64,000 nt of DNA, from assembly GCA_020631735.1 (NCBI GenBank), contig CM036170.1:73299737-73363736 (forward strand), in the 5' to 3' direction. Below are positions 10,680 through 22,196 of this stretch, one piece after another. Positions within the stretch are counted from its first letter, which is position 1; every line of letters starts with the position of its first letter. The notes under the pieces are model-generated. The model had not been told where the DNA came from. It saw only the letters and a list, made by a program, of their open reading frames with translations, and ran no database searches. Source of the DNA: Saccharum officinarum. Lineage: Eukaryota; Streptophyta; Magnoliopsida; Poales; Poaceae. Position numbers and translations under genes: made by a program.

Positions 10680-11490
10680 CCAGATGTGTTTCTGGATGAG
10701 TTACCTGGACTTCCACTAGACTGAGATGTTGAGTTTGACATTGAGTTAATTCCGGGAACAGCACCGATCTCGAGAAGGCCCTATCGGATGCCTCCCAATG
10801 AGTTAGCCAAATTAAAGAAGCAACTCCAGGACTTACTAAAGAAAGGTTTGATTTGTTCCAGCTCATCTGAATGGGGATGCCCCGCTCTATTTGTGAAAAA
10901 GAAGAAGGATAACTCCTTACGCATGTGCGTGGATTATCGACCACTGAATGCAGTGACAATTAAAAACAAGTATCCTCTTCCTCGGATTGATATTTTGTTT
11001 GACCAATTGTCTAAAGCCAAAGTGTTCTCTAAGATAGATTTGAGATCAGGATACCATCAGATAAAGATTAGGCCACAAGATGTGCCTAAGACTGCGTTCT
11101 CTACCAGATATGGCTTGTACGAGTATCTTGTCATGTCTTTCGGATTGACAAACGCTCCTGCATACTTTATGTATCTGATGAATTCTGTTTTCATGTCAGA
11201 GTTGGACAAGTTTGTGATTATGTTCATTGATGACATTCTAATATATTCAGAAAATGAAGAAGATCACGCAGAGCACCTCAGGATTATCTTGACTAGACTC
11301 AGAGAACATCGACTGTATGTGAAGTTCAGCAAGTGTGAGTTCTGGCTTAAGACAGTTCCTTTTCTCGGCCACGTGTTGTCTAAAAATGGCATTTCCGTAG
11401 ACCCTAGTAAGGTGCAAGAGGTTATGGACTGGAAGTCACCAACCTTAGTGCATGAAGTTCGCAGTTTTCTTGGTTTAGCCGGTTACTTCG
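10680..11490 (+). pseudogene. pol: Element A reverse transcriptase
   Basis: It contains the Ty3-type RT blocks in order: FPDVFLDELPGLP linker, [55 protein letters not shown], the catalytic FIDD box (11223-11234) and FLGHVLS. A TGA at 10722-10724 (one step from CGA) breaks the linker. Near 11487 one base is missing after GLAGY, which shifts the frame. The catalytic core is otherwise open from 10788 to about 11487. Confidence 0.93.
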
Positions 11491-12000
11491 TCGCTTCATA
11501 CCGGATTTCTCGAAGATTGCCAAACCAATGACAAGCCTGTTATAGAAGGATCATAAGTTTGTATGGACAGAGGAGTGCGAGGCAGCTTTCTGCACCTTGC
11601 GAAAGTTGTTGACCACTGCTCCTGTTCTGGCCCAACCGGATATAGAAAAGTCATTTGATGTGTTCTGTGACGCATCTAAGAATGGGTTAGGATGTGTACT
11701 AATGCAAAATGGAAGGGTCATTGCCTATGCCTCACGTCAATTGAGGAAGCATGAAGTTACTATCCTACACATGATTTGGAGCTTGCAGCAGTAGTGCATG
11801 CTCTAAAGATTTGGAGACACTACCTGCTGGGTAATGTGTGTAATCTCTTTACAGATCATAAGAGTCTCAAATACATTTTTACCCAATCTGAGTTGAACAT
11901 GCGACAGAGAAGATTGTTAGAGCTGATAAAGGACTATAATCTAAACGTGCATTATCATCCCGAGAAGGCTAATGTAGTAGCAGATGCACCGAGCAGAAAA
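11491..12000 (+). pseudogene. Element A RNase H
   Basis: This Ty3 RNase H domain follows RT and would remove the RNA template. [13 protein letters not shown] (about 11655-11693) carries the first catalytic Asp. A single-base deletion near 11760 shifts the frame again, which resumes with [22 protein letters not shown] and NVVADAPSRK follow; the family usually has ALSRK, so Leu is replaced by Pro. A TAG near 11542 precedes the domain, one step from GAG. Confidence 0.88.
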
Positions 12001-12229
12001 TCACATGCTATTGATGTGCAACCATTGTTTGAAGAAGGGTTCAAATTGTTACATCATGCTGTGTTGCATAATATTCAGATCAGTTGTACTCTGAAAAACC
12101 AGATCATTGAAGGTCAGAAGACAGATAAGGGAATCTTTCATATCAAGGAGAAGATGAAGAGGGAACCCACCAAACACTTTCGATTGGATGACCAAGGAGT
12201 GTTATGGTTTAAGGATCGCCTGGTGGTAC

Positions 12230-13060
12230 CTAAGGATAGAGAGCTTAAGAACAAGTTGATGAATGAGGCCCATCATTCCAAGCTATCTATTCACCCTGGA
12301 AGTAGTAAGATGTACCAAGTTTTGTGACCCCGTTATTGGTGGACTAAGATGAAAAAAGAAATTGTAGCATACGTTGCTCGTTGCGACATGTGTTGTAGAG
12401 TTAAAGCTCTTCACATGAGACCTGCAGGACTTCTGCAACCCTTGTCTGTACCCGATTAGAAATAGGATGATATAAGTATGGATTTCATCACTGGTCTTCC
12501 CACCACACAGAAGGTACATGATTCTATTTGGGTAATAGTAGATCGTCTCACCAAGACAGCTCACTTTCTGCCAGTTAAGACAACATTCCGACCACCTCAA
12601 TATGCAGAAAAGTACATTACTGAGATTGTCCGATTACATGGTATACCAAAAACGATCGTGTCTGATCGTGGTTCACAGTTTACCTCTCATTTTTGGGAAC
12701 ATCTTCATAAAGGTTTGGGTACTAGTTTGATTCGTAGTACGGCTTACCATCCACAGACAGACGGGCAGACAGAACGAGTTAATGCTGTACTTGAAGATAT
12801 GCTTAGAGCTTGTGTACTATCATCCAGAGGCTCATGGGAATCCTGGTTACCGTTGGCAGAATTCGCTTACAACAATAGTTACCAAGAGAGTATCAAGATG
12901 GCACCTTTTGAAGCTTTATATAGCAGGAAGTGCAGGACACCGTTAAATTGGGTAGAGCCTGGAGAAAGAAGGTTTTATGGAATTGATTTTATAGATGAGG
13001 CAGAGAAGAAGGTCCGTATTATCCGGCAAAACATAAAAGCTGCACAGTCCTGTTAGAAGA
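12230..13060 (+). pseudogene. Element A integrase catalytic region
   Basis: The zinc-binding region shows a His pair near 12270-12292 and CDMCC near 12387-12400. The catalytic core holds the Asp codon at 12481 (MDFITGLP), the Asp at 12664 (SDRGSQF) and the Glu at 12772 (TDGQTERVN), the D,D35E set. The frame is interrupted by a TGA at 12325 and by two TAG codons just upstream of 12478 that sit where Trp is usual. A TAG near 13054 matches a Gln position. Element D is inserted in the equivalent IN site of element B, just upstream of the KM-(A/V)-(P/S)-FEALY segment. Confidence 0.92.
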
Positions 13061-13084
13061 GTTATGCAGACAAGAGAAGGAGAC

Positions 13085-13528
13085 CATTGGATTTCTAAGT
13101 GGGTGACTATGTCTATTTGAAGGTTACCCCCATGAAGAAGAAACGGTTTGAAATCAAGCAAAAATTGTCTGCTAGATATATCAGACCATACCAGATCATA
13201 GAGAAAAAGGGTCCCGTGGCGTACAAGTTGCAATTGCCAGAAGGGATGAGTTCGATCTTTCCCGTCTTTTATGTATCCCAGTTGAAGAAATGTCTGCGTG
13301 TTCCGGAAGAGAGAATAGAACCACAGGGTATTCGGATCAAGGCGGACTTGGAATATCATGAACAACCGGTTCGAGTTCTAGATACAAAGGACTGAGTCAC
13401 TCGGAATAGAGTGGTAACAACCTACAAGATTCAGTGGAGCCATCATGATGAGAGTGATGCTTCATGGGAAACGGAGAATATCTTCAAACCGCGTATAAAG
13501 ATTTTTACGATAAATGGTTCGTAACTTG
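13085..13528 (+). pseudogene. Element A integrase C-terminus and chromodomain
   Basis: GDYVYLKVTP and FPVFYVSQLKKCL are the usual C-terminal IN motifs. The chromodomain follows from about 13345: EYHEQPVRVLDTKD, a TGA at 13393-13395 (one step from CGA), then YKIQWSHHDESDASWE. A one-base deletion near 13475 disturbs the last helix. Chromodomains of this type are thought to direct integration to histone marks. Only parts of the aromatic cage are visible, so binding to methyl-lysine is uncertain. Confidence 0.88.
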
Positions 13529-13529
13529 A

Positions 13530-13563
13530 AATCTCGGGACGAGATTCTTATAAGGGGGGAGGG
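13530..13563 (+). other. 3' hairpin and polypurine tract of element A
   Basis: AATCTCG-GGA-CGAGATT (13530-13546) is a perfect 7-bp stem. The polypurine tract AAGGGGGGAGGG (13552-13563) follows, one base before the 3' LTR. The PPT primes plus-strand DNA. Hairpin and PPT are also found in B, D and F. Confidence 0.85.
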
Positions 13564-13564
13564 C

Positions 13565-14845
13565 TGTAACACCCCTGGGTGTTAAGCATGCATTAGCATT
13601 TCAAAGCATAAAGCATTCAGCATCATTTCATGACTAGCATTGCATGAAATATAGCTCTTTTAAATTTAAACTTGAAAAGCAAATAATTAGAACCCTAACT
13701 TTGATGTAAGTGCCAAAAAGGTAGTATACTTTTGGGTATTAGCAATTTTAAATAATCTAGAATAAATTAACATGATTTTTGGAGCAATTCTTGAATTCAA
13801 GTTTTTCTCAAATTTTGTTTTAAAAATATTCTAAACAAATAATTTTTTGACTAACAATTTAGCTTTAAATCCCAAATTCAAAATCTATTTAGAATTTTGA
13901 AAAGCGCCATACATGAAAGTTGTAGAGAATTAAATTTTGAACAACTTTTATTTTGGGACAAAGTTCTGAAAACCTCTTTTTCATCTTCAAATTCAAATTT
14001 GAAATAAATATAGAAATCTGAAATTTTTATTTATAAAAGAAAAATCGGTTTTTCACTTTAGTGGGCCGCGGCCTCCCTTTCGGCCCAGCAGCGCTGGCAG
14101 CCCGGCCCGCGCCCCGCGCCGGCTTCCTCCCGCGCGCGCGCCCGCGCGCGACGCCGTGGCGCCCGGCAGGACTCGGCCGCCGCGTGGCCGAGCGACGGCG
14201 ACGCCGCACGACACGCGCCCCGGTGGCCGCGTCCCCCGCGCCCGCTTACCCCCTCCACGCACTCGCCGCCTCGGCTGCTCCCTCCATTCCCTCCTCTCGC
14301 TCCGCAGCAGCTCGCCAGCAGCAGCCACGCCATTGCCGGCTCCCGGAGCTCCGCCACCGCCGTTGACCGCTACTGCCGCGCCCACGTCCGATTCCCATGC
14401 GGCCATTGCTCCGCCTCCTTCGCTCTACCTCGTGCTCCCTCCAGCGGTCGCCTTTGTCAAGGTGAGGAGGCCAATTTGGGCCGGCGCTCTTCACCGCCGC
14501 TCGCCGGAGTTCGTGGCTACGGCAATCTCCCGTTCCACCCCTCCTCTTCCTCCCTCTCGCGGTCAGCAGTTTTGCCTCCCTCCCGCGAAGCCGTAGCGCC
14601 TCCCTGCCCGCCTTGCCATGGCCGGAGTCGAGCTCCCACCGACGAGCCGCACCGTCGTGCCGCCATGCGCGTCGGCGAGCTCGCTCCGGTAGGCCACCTG
14701 GCCAAGACCGAGCACCGGTCGGTGCGGCTCGTTGTGCTGAGCACACTGGTGCCGCCAGCGCCGCACGTGGGCTCGCCGCGGTGAGCTCCGGCCGGCGATG
14801 CCCAGCTGGCCTCCCTCCGGCTGACCTGTGGGTCCCGCTTGACTC
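13565..14845 (+). repeat. Element A 3' LTR, first 1281 bp before gap
   Basis: It begins TGTAACACCCCTGGGTG like the 5' LTR and follows it with scattered differences. Its GC-rich block contains about 70-110 bp (around 14130-14240) not present in the 5' LTR. It stops at the N run, so its 3' end is not visible here. The best candidate for that end is the minus-strand LTR at 63501-64000. Confidence 0.92.
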
Positions 14846-14945
14846 NNNNNNNNNNNNNNNNNNNNNNNNNNNNNNNNNNNNNNNNNNNNNNNNNNNNNNN
14901 NNNNNNNNNNNNNNNNNNNNNNNNNNNNNNNNNNNNNNNNNNNNN
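14846..14945. other. Assembly gap, 100 N
   Basis: Exactly 100 Ns, a common placeholder for a gap of unknown size. Left is the middle of an A LTR; right is unrelated gag-leader sequence of element I. The two sides are therefore not proven neighbours. Confidence 0.98.
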
Positions 14946-15254
14946 AATGACACACTAAGTTAGAAAACATTCATAAGAGCATAAACACACTTCCACATCT
15001 ATGAACACTCTTACACATGTGATATTTCTAATTACATCACTTGATCCTTTACTCTAACAGGCTCACCCTGTCTTTTGTCTATTTTTTTGATCTTGTGCAG
15101 GGTGATGTATGACTAGTTTTGAACTCCCGACAAAACTACGTTGAGAAACCCTGAAGCTCTAATCAGGAGAACAAGAGCAAAGCTCAAGAAGGCTCCAACC
15201 ACTTCGTCTGAGATCAACCAATTGAGAAGAAGCTTAACACCAGACTTTGAAGCC

Positions 15255-17770
15255 ATGGCCGACCGATCACTCCGTGAATTCTCCGCTCCAACCACTGCTA
15301 ACATCAGGACTGGACGATAGTAAATGTGGGAGATAACGGATTTGAACTCAAGCCTGCTTTGATCAACATGGTGCAAGCAAACTAGTTTTGTGGAAAAGCA
15401 CATGAAGATGTGAGTGCTCATCTCCAACATTTTTTTGGAGATTTGTAGCACCTTCACCATCAAGGAGTCGCAAGAGAACGCCATATTGCTCCGCTTGTTC
15501 CCTTTCTCACTCCTAAGAAAAGTAAAAGCAATGGTTCTATGCCAATAAGGACAAGAATACCACATGGTCGATCTGTGCTACTGCTTTTCTAGCAAAATTC
15601 TTTCCAGTGGGGAAGACAAGTGCTCTACGTGTGAAGATTTCAACCTTCCAGCAACAACATGATGAGTCAATCCCTGAAGTCTGGGAACACTTTCAAGATT
15701 ACATATCAGAATGCCCTCACCATGGGATGGAGAATTGACTACTCATGCAGACATTCTATCATGGGCTCACTTCTAGTACCCGTGAGAATATGGATGCAAC
15801 TGCTAGAGGATCATTCTTATCGCTCAACATCACTGAAGCAACCACTCTATTTGAGAAGATGGCCTCTAACCAAGGATGGAACGAGGAACGCACTCAACCT
15901 CGCAAGAGAGGAGGAGGAATGCATCAATTGAAGGAAGTAGACATGCTGTCTGAAGATAGACCTGCTCATGAAGAAGTTCGATGAACACACCACTGAGAAG
16001 AACAAAGTCACACACATCCATGATTCTCGCATGACCTGTGAAGAGTGTGGAGGCACTGGGCCACTCAGGGAGCAACTGCCCTGAGATTCAAGAGGATGTG
16101 AACTACATCAACAACAACTTCAACAATCGTCCTCAACAAAATCAAGGATGGAATCAGCAATCAAGGATAATTACTCAGGTAACTACTCAGGTAACTACCA
16201 AGGTAATAATCTTAATAATAACTTTAATCAACCACCCTTGAGAGAAATGATTTCTAATCAGAATAAAGTTATTGATACTATGTCTAGAAATATAGCTTCC
16301 AATGATAAATTGCTTGAAAATATTAATACTAGAATGGATAGCTTTACTTCTGCCATAAAGAATCAACATAGCTTTAATAAAATGATAGAATCATAAATAT
16401 CTCAGCTAGCAGCTTCTGTACCAGTGACCAAAAGTGGTAAGATTCTGGAGAAGCTAGAGGATTTAGAAACTGCAAATCTTGTAGACATTTATAATGCAGG
16501 GCAATACTTCACCGCACCTCCAAAGCAATGGGGAACATGGGTAGACGACACTCTACTAGTAAGAAAGGAGACCCAGGGAGACCTGTCATCCCTATTCGCA
16601 TTGGACCCCACAGCTTTGACGAAGCTGTCTGTGACCTTGGAGCAAGCGTCAACATCATGCCCAGGGTAATCTATGAGAAAATTCATGGTGATCCTTTATT
16701 GTATATAACTATGTGTTTGCAGCTTGCAGATCAGACATTGTGCTACCCTAAGGGAATTCTTGAAGATGTCTGGATCGTAGTTGGACACTCATATGTGCTG
16801 ACAACTTTATGATTATAGAAACAGGTGGAGACAAAAAAGAGCACCCATCATCTTGGGACGACCGTTCTTGAGTACCACCAAAGCCATCATCTACGCAGAT
16901 AGCACCAAGATATGTTTCACAATCAATGGGAGAAAGAAAGATTCAATTTCAAGAAGCGTACCCTCAACATTCAAGTTCACCCACAGACGCCGTACCTCTA
17001 TGAGGATACAACCGCTGCCCAACAAAGAAGAAGAACAAGAATAGGAGAAGGAGAAACAAAGCTAAGCATCAGGTAAAAGAAACAGTATGGATGGTCAACA
17101 CTATTGATTCAGAACTTGACCACCTCCTTCCATCACCATACCTCACTAAGCTGGGAGATCCTAGAGTACCCACCATCGATTGTAAGATCGAGGGAAGTAC
17201 TTTCTACAAGACGTTTTGCGACATCAACTCTAGCACCAACATAATGTCTAAGGTAACATATAAACATTTGTATAATACTAGACCCATGTATCGTACATAT
17301 GTGCAGCTGCAGATGGTGGACCAATCATTCCAACATCCGGAGGGAGTAGTGAAAGATGTTATGGTCAAATAAGAGATCACTATATTCCTACCGACTTCAT
17401 GGTTCTTGACATGGGAGAAGAAGACGATGTCCACCTTATTTTAGGACGACCCTTCCTCAACACCACTGGCGCGATCATCTATATAAGAACTGGGGAAATC
17501 CACTTCCAATTCCCTAGAGAGAAGGTACGTTGTTACTTTAATAGTTACACTACTTGTGAGCAGCCTAGAAAGAACAAGAGGAGACACTCTCGCTCCAACG
17601 CCAAAAGAAATAAGCCATCAAAGAGAAAGAAGCTGCCCAAGAAGAAGCTATTCCAAAGAAAGAAGAAGAGAAGCCCAAGAAGAGTGAACCACAGGAAGAG
17701 ACTCCTCAGTCCAAGAAAGTATGGAAAAGAAAGAAACATCAACATCATCATCAAGTTCTCTAACACTTGA
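15255..17770 (+). pseudogene. gag: Element I gag with two protease-like segments, frameshifted
   Basis: The start MADRSLREF at 15255 is typical of grass Athila/Tat gag. The capsid region (about 15255-15920) is in several frames. It includes QWFY-like, FQQQHDESIPE and NWLLMQTFYHG-like patterns with stops. A CCHC knuckle near 16030-16085 is split by a one-base shift. An Asn/Gln-rich linker follows. A protease-like segment at about 16570-16960 has CDLGASVNIMP and LGRPFL. A second, diverged segment at about 17150-17530 has CDINSSTNIMS and LGRPFL. A very basic Lys/Arg tail ends at 17770. RT is absent. The protein could have served as particle protein for a non-autonomous element. Confidence 0.8.
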
Positions 17771-19991
17771 CGAGCAACCATCTAGCTCCTCAGTTAAGCT
17801 GGAAGAAACCTCTGAAGACTGAACCAGACATAAGGTCTAGTCGATTCTTAAATCTCCGAACTCCGAAAGGTAAATTAATATTTATCCGCACATTTAAATT
17901 AAGCATGTCTACTTTGTTTATATTCCCTTAGCATATCATTGCATTGAAAATAAAAATATTTTTTCCATTAATAACATGCATACTATTTAGAATTAAATAC
18001 ATATTTAAATTCTACATTGCATTTGAAAAAAAATAAAAATAACTTTTATATTTTGAATCATCTCATTGTATATGGAAATATATAAACTCTAAGCCCCATG
18101 CGAGTAATAGTGTGGTGTGTAGCAACCCATAATAATTACTCACTGTGGAGGCAGGCATATATATATATAATGAAGAAAAACTAGTTGAATAATAAAAGAT
18201 AATTCAAGACTCTAAAAATAATTAGGGAATAGTTTTCACACACCTTAATATGTTCCGTGAGTTTTGTTGTCTATTTGAAATTTAACAGGAAAAAGAGAAA
18301 TTCCCTATGAAGCCCATGATGTCTTCACTCACTCAAGAGCTCTGCCTTGAACAAATCATCAAAGGAGTGATGAGCATCTACGCAATCGAGGACTCAAGAT
18401 GAACGACTACGTCAAAATCCAGCTTGGGGAGAGCGTCCCATATATCTCGATAAGTATTCCTTTTTGAGTGATTTATCTTTTATTCTAAAAAGTATAAAAA
18501 GATGCATAACTTAAGAAAACAAATAAAAAGAGTGCTGTGTGATAATATTATCTAGATAATATATTAGTTAAAATAAAAGATACAAGAGAGTATTAGAACT
18601 TAATTACCGTAGAACTCAATTTTAAACATAATGGAAATGATAAATAATTGCTCTGTCGTAATTCCTTTCAAGTGCCTAGTTTTCAAACACGAATTCTCCC
18701 GAGTTTTGGGTAGAACTATCTTGATCTAAAGATAAACTCTGAGCCTAAAACTTGTGGGTTGCAAATGCTAGATCTAAATCTAGGTAGTTGAGGAGTATGA
18801 TATAAGAAAGTCTGAGCTGCTTTTTTCTTGCTCCTACTGATGCTAGAGTTCTAGAGAATTTTATCTTTTGAAATCTTAAAATACCATGATGAGTACTTGT
18901 ATGACAAAACTTAAAATTGCTACCACATCCATACATAGGATAGAAAACTCCATTCATACTTTTTACTACTTGTACTTGCATTGAGCATTGTCGAGCTATG
19001 TTGACCCTTGGAGGCTTGTCATACTTTTAAAATCAAGATCACGTACGCTCCACTCAAATATGCTGCTTCTACACTTGAAGTACGCAACAATATGCCTTTT
19101 CATTTAGATCCACCAATTATATTTTTCTCCTACACTGGGAGAGAACACCACTCATATGTCTTATAGGATTTTTGTCACCTATCCATATATTTCATAAGCC
19201 CCAGTTATTGTTGCTCCAGGTTATTATTATCTCTCAATCTTTTATTATAGAAAAGAATGTTCTGGACTTATATATTTAAAAAAGAGAGAAGAAAGAGAAA
19301 TATATAGAGAGTAAAACATGGACAAGTGTCCTAGCAAAACAATGGTACTTAGATGCCCGCCTCTCTAAAAAATATAGTATCTCTTAGTTATTCAAAGAGA
19401 GATCAAAATCCCTTTCAAAGGAGCAAAAGTAGAATTAGATCTACTGTCACCTTCATCATAAATAAACCACTTCTTGATCCATACAAATGCACTTCTTGAT
19501 TTGATCGTATGCCTCATTTCTCTGGATCCACTGTTTGACTTTATAAAATATGCTTTGCAAGTATGTACACGCTGTCTCCATACCTATAAGCTCCAGATAA
19601 AGCATTAGATGTAGGATGAGAGAAGGCAAATCTCACTTTGCCTTGGAGAGGATCCAGAAATACCACATATATTGAGAGATTTGAGAGAGTCATACAAAAA
19701 GATACTCTGAGTTTTATTTTAAAATCTTTTAAAACTCCAGAATAATAGTTGAATGAAGTGCTTGAGACATAGTGCTTGATTTGATTGTTCTACTTTTTGA
19801 CTGCTCAAGACCCAAGTGAAGGCTAATAAGCTCCATAGTTAAAGGTAATATGGGTAAGTCTAAAGATTAGAGTGGTTAGATCTAATCCAGAGAAAAATTC
19901 TTGTTTGAACGCATGTGTACTTTTGAGGCGTGAAAGCATTGTAGCAACTCCTGATCCATTATGAATATTTGCTAAGGAACTAGCAAAAGAT
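17771..19991 (+). other. Element I 3' non-coding region
   Basis: About 2.2 kb of AT-rich sequence between the gag remnant and the PPT. Only short unsupported frames occur on either strand. I see no env-like or RT-like motif. Confidence 0.6.
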
Positions 19992-20003
19992 AAGCTTGGG
20001 GGA
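19992..20003 (+). other. Polypurine tract of element I
   Basis: AAGCTTGGGGGA, the usual form in Athila/Tat elements, lies two bases before the LTR start TGTTGACG. Confidence 0.75.
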
Positions 20004-20005
20004 GT

Positions 20006-22145
20006 TGTTGACGATGGTTATCTGCCATAATAAAGGGTTAAAATAAATATATAAAGGGCTAATAAATGATCACCAACATAGGTTTAGGGTGTCAACTAAC
20101 GAAATTCTATGAGTTTTGGTGAATCTATATTTTGCAGGGGGTTATCAAAATAATTTAGGAATTGATATCTTTCACAAGAAGGAACCCACGTCAATCGGCC
20201 TAATTCCACGTCATGAATACGCAAGAGGCTTCTAAAGGACACCAGATATCTCCACGAGGAGGGCCACCACGAGGCGCCGCCAGGTGGGGTCGACCAGCCT
20301 CAACCCTAGGCCGATCGGCCCCTAGCCGCCGCCCCTCAGCTCCTTCCTTTGCAAGCTACTTCAACCACCTCCAAGGATGCATCCTAACCCTATGTGAAGG
20401 TCGATTTGATACAAGAGCCATGGTTCCATGCTCTGGGCTATATAAACGAGGCCCGAGACCCCCCTCTAGAGGGGAATTCATTCAATCAATCATCAACCAG
20501 AAAGCAGAAGACTAACTAGCAACTCTCATCTCCTTAGAGCTCTATCATATCTAGGTATAGCTAGATTAGAATTAGAAGTAGATGAGTCAAGCAGCCTTGG
20601 GCTCCAGATCTAGTCAAGAGGAGCTTGGTAAATCCAGTTCTTCTCTCTTGTATCAACATTGTTCTTTAGATATTCATCTAGTTCATCAGTTCTTCTAGTT
20701 CTTAATCTAGTTCATGTTCTAGTTCTTTATGTTCTAATTGTTTATGTTCTAGTTTGTATTTGTTCTAGTTCATCATTGTCTAGTTCTAGTTCATTGTTCT
20801 TGATCATTATTCTTGATGCATTAGATATGATTAAGGCTGGACGAAAAACTCGAAGCTCGTTAGCTCGCTCGGCTCGTGGCTAGCTCGGCTCAGCTCGGCT
20901 CGGCTCGTTATGATAACGAACCGAGTCGAGCCAGGATTTTAGCTCGTTAGCTATAATGAGCCAACTCGAGCTGGCTCGTGAGCCGCTCGCGAGCCAAATG
21001 ACCCGTAGTTTTAGAGAAAAAGTTATCATAACTTATATTAGTTTTGTATTACTTCATGTTTTACACTTTACAAATAGATGATATGTTAGCTCATATGAAT
21101 ATTTTGTTCAATTTAAGGCTATTGAATATATTATTTTTATATTATTAATATTTTTATGCTTTAGATAAATACAAATATTATATTTTGTATATTTTTTTAC
21201 CTGGCTCACGAGCCTAACGAGCCAGCTCGAGCTCGTAACGAGCCGAGCCGAGCTGGCTTTCTGGCTCGTTAAGATAACGAGCCAAGCCAAGCTAGCTCGT
21301 TATCCTAACGAGCCAGAACGAGCCGAGCCGAGCCGAGCCGAGCTGGCTCGTTAGCCAGCCTTAGATATGATCTTGTTCTTAATCTATATTATATCCTTGA
21401 TTATTATGAGATTAGTCTGCTTTGATTATATATTTAGGATAGATAGTATATCATTATGTTTATACACATGTTTGCAAAGCACTCACCTTATTGAGTCATG
21501 GGTGGGTGGTCAACATTGTGTAAGTGTGGTACTTATACACTGTTTACCTGCAAATGCACTCTATACTCCGGGCCATGTGGTAGATCGCGGGTGTGACATT
21601 CCTGTTGAGTCCTTTGTAGTCCACTCCCCGAGTGTAGAACTTAGTAGAACACGGTCTCATTACTTAGTTGTTACTCTGTTTCTCAGCTTCGTAATGGAGA
21701 TGTTCCTTGTTTATGGATATGAGATGACCTAGCCAATGATTGCCTGATATAATTGTACTAATCAATGTAGATTATGACTAATAGTTAATGGATTACTTAG
21801 AAGTTATTCTCTTATTTTATATTCTGATCAATGACTTACCATAGTAGTACTGCTCTAAGGAATATCATCTGAATGGTCTGATTATCATATATTTTATCTC
21901 TTTTTATTTGATTGATTCCTATTTGAGAGTAAAGGATAGTGATTTTGAATATTCATATCACATGTGTAGAGTAGCCTTTAATTAATATATGCCCCTCTGT
22001 TTGTTCTCCTTTGGTTAAATATAAATAACGATACCTAGGATAAACTTAGGTGAAATACTCCAATGGTTGTATTTATCTGTGCGCTTGTGGATATATACTT
22101 TAATATCTTTATATAGTTAAGTGGCATGAGTATAATACAACCACA
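20006..22145 (+). repeat. Element I LTR (about 2.1 kb) with MITE
   Basis: It starts TGTTGACGATGG after the PPT and ends near ACAACCACA, a few bases before a PBS. A TATA box TATATAAA is at 20439-20446. A 532-bp MITE lies at 20832-21363. The exact 3' end is inferred from TG...CA and the PBS position; a second copy was not found in the window. Confidence 0.75.
20832..21363. mobile_element. hAT-type MITE with CTCGGCTCG subterminal repeats
   Basis: The ends are imperfect inverted repeats starting TAAGGCTGG. An 8-bp direct repeat GATATGAT flanks both sides (20824-20831 and 21364-21371), the size made by hAT transposases. Both arms are packed with GAGCCGAGC/GCTCGGCTC units while the centre is AT-rich. 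No transposase frame is present. Confidence 0.8.
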
Positions 22146-22149
22146 CTCT

Positions 22150-22196
22150 TGGTGTCATGTTGGGGATGACAACCTAACGTGAGTGATGCTAAGAAG
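22150..22196 (+). other. Second PBS and leader after the I LTR
   Basis: TGGTGTCATGTTGGGGA (22150-22166) resembles the TGGCGCC-type PBS of Athila/Tat elements. About 30 bp of leader follow before element H. A PBS right after an LTR that also has a PPT in front means an internal-LTR-internal arrangement. Confidence 0.65.

Larger units (their letters stand above)
3606..14845 (+). mobile_element. Element A: Ty3 Tekay/Del-like chromovirus, 3' end lost in gap
   Basis: In order it holds the 5' LTR (3606-6896), iMet-type PBS (6899), leader, ORF0 (7682-8734), gag (9105), PR, RT, RNase H, IN, chromodomain, PPT (13552) and the start of the 3' LTR (13565). Domain order with RT before IN places it in Ty3/gypsy. 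The chromodomain and LTRs over 3 kb point to the Tekay/Del branch, from family knowledge and not from a computed tree. Stops and single-base deletions in the coding region make it non-functional. The visible parts of the two LTRs differ by scattered substitutions and an indel in the GC-rich block, so it is older than D or F. Confidence 0.93.
14946..22196 (+). mobile_element. Element I: RT-less Athila/Tat-like Ty3 element, followed by a second PBS
   Basis: It holds a leader (14946-15254), a broken gag/protease-like gene (15255-17770), about 2.2 kb of non-coding sequence, a PPT (19992-20003) and an LTR (20006-22145). There is then another PBS and about 30 bp of leader before element H. No RT, RNase H or IN is visible. 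Family placement rests on the gag type and the PBS form. Its 5' LTR, if any, is across the gap. Confidence 0.75.
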
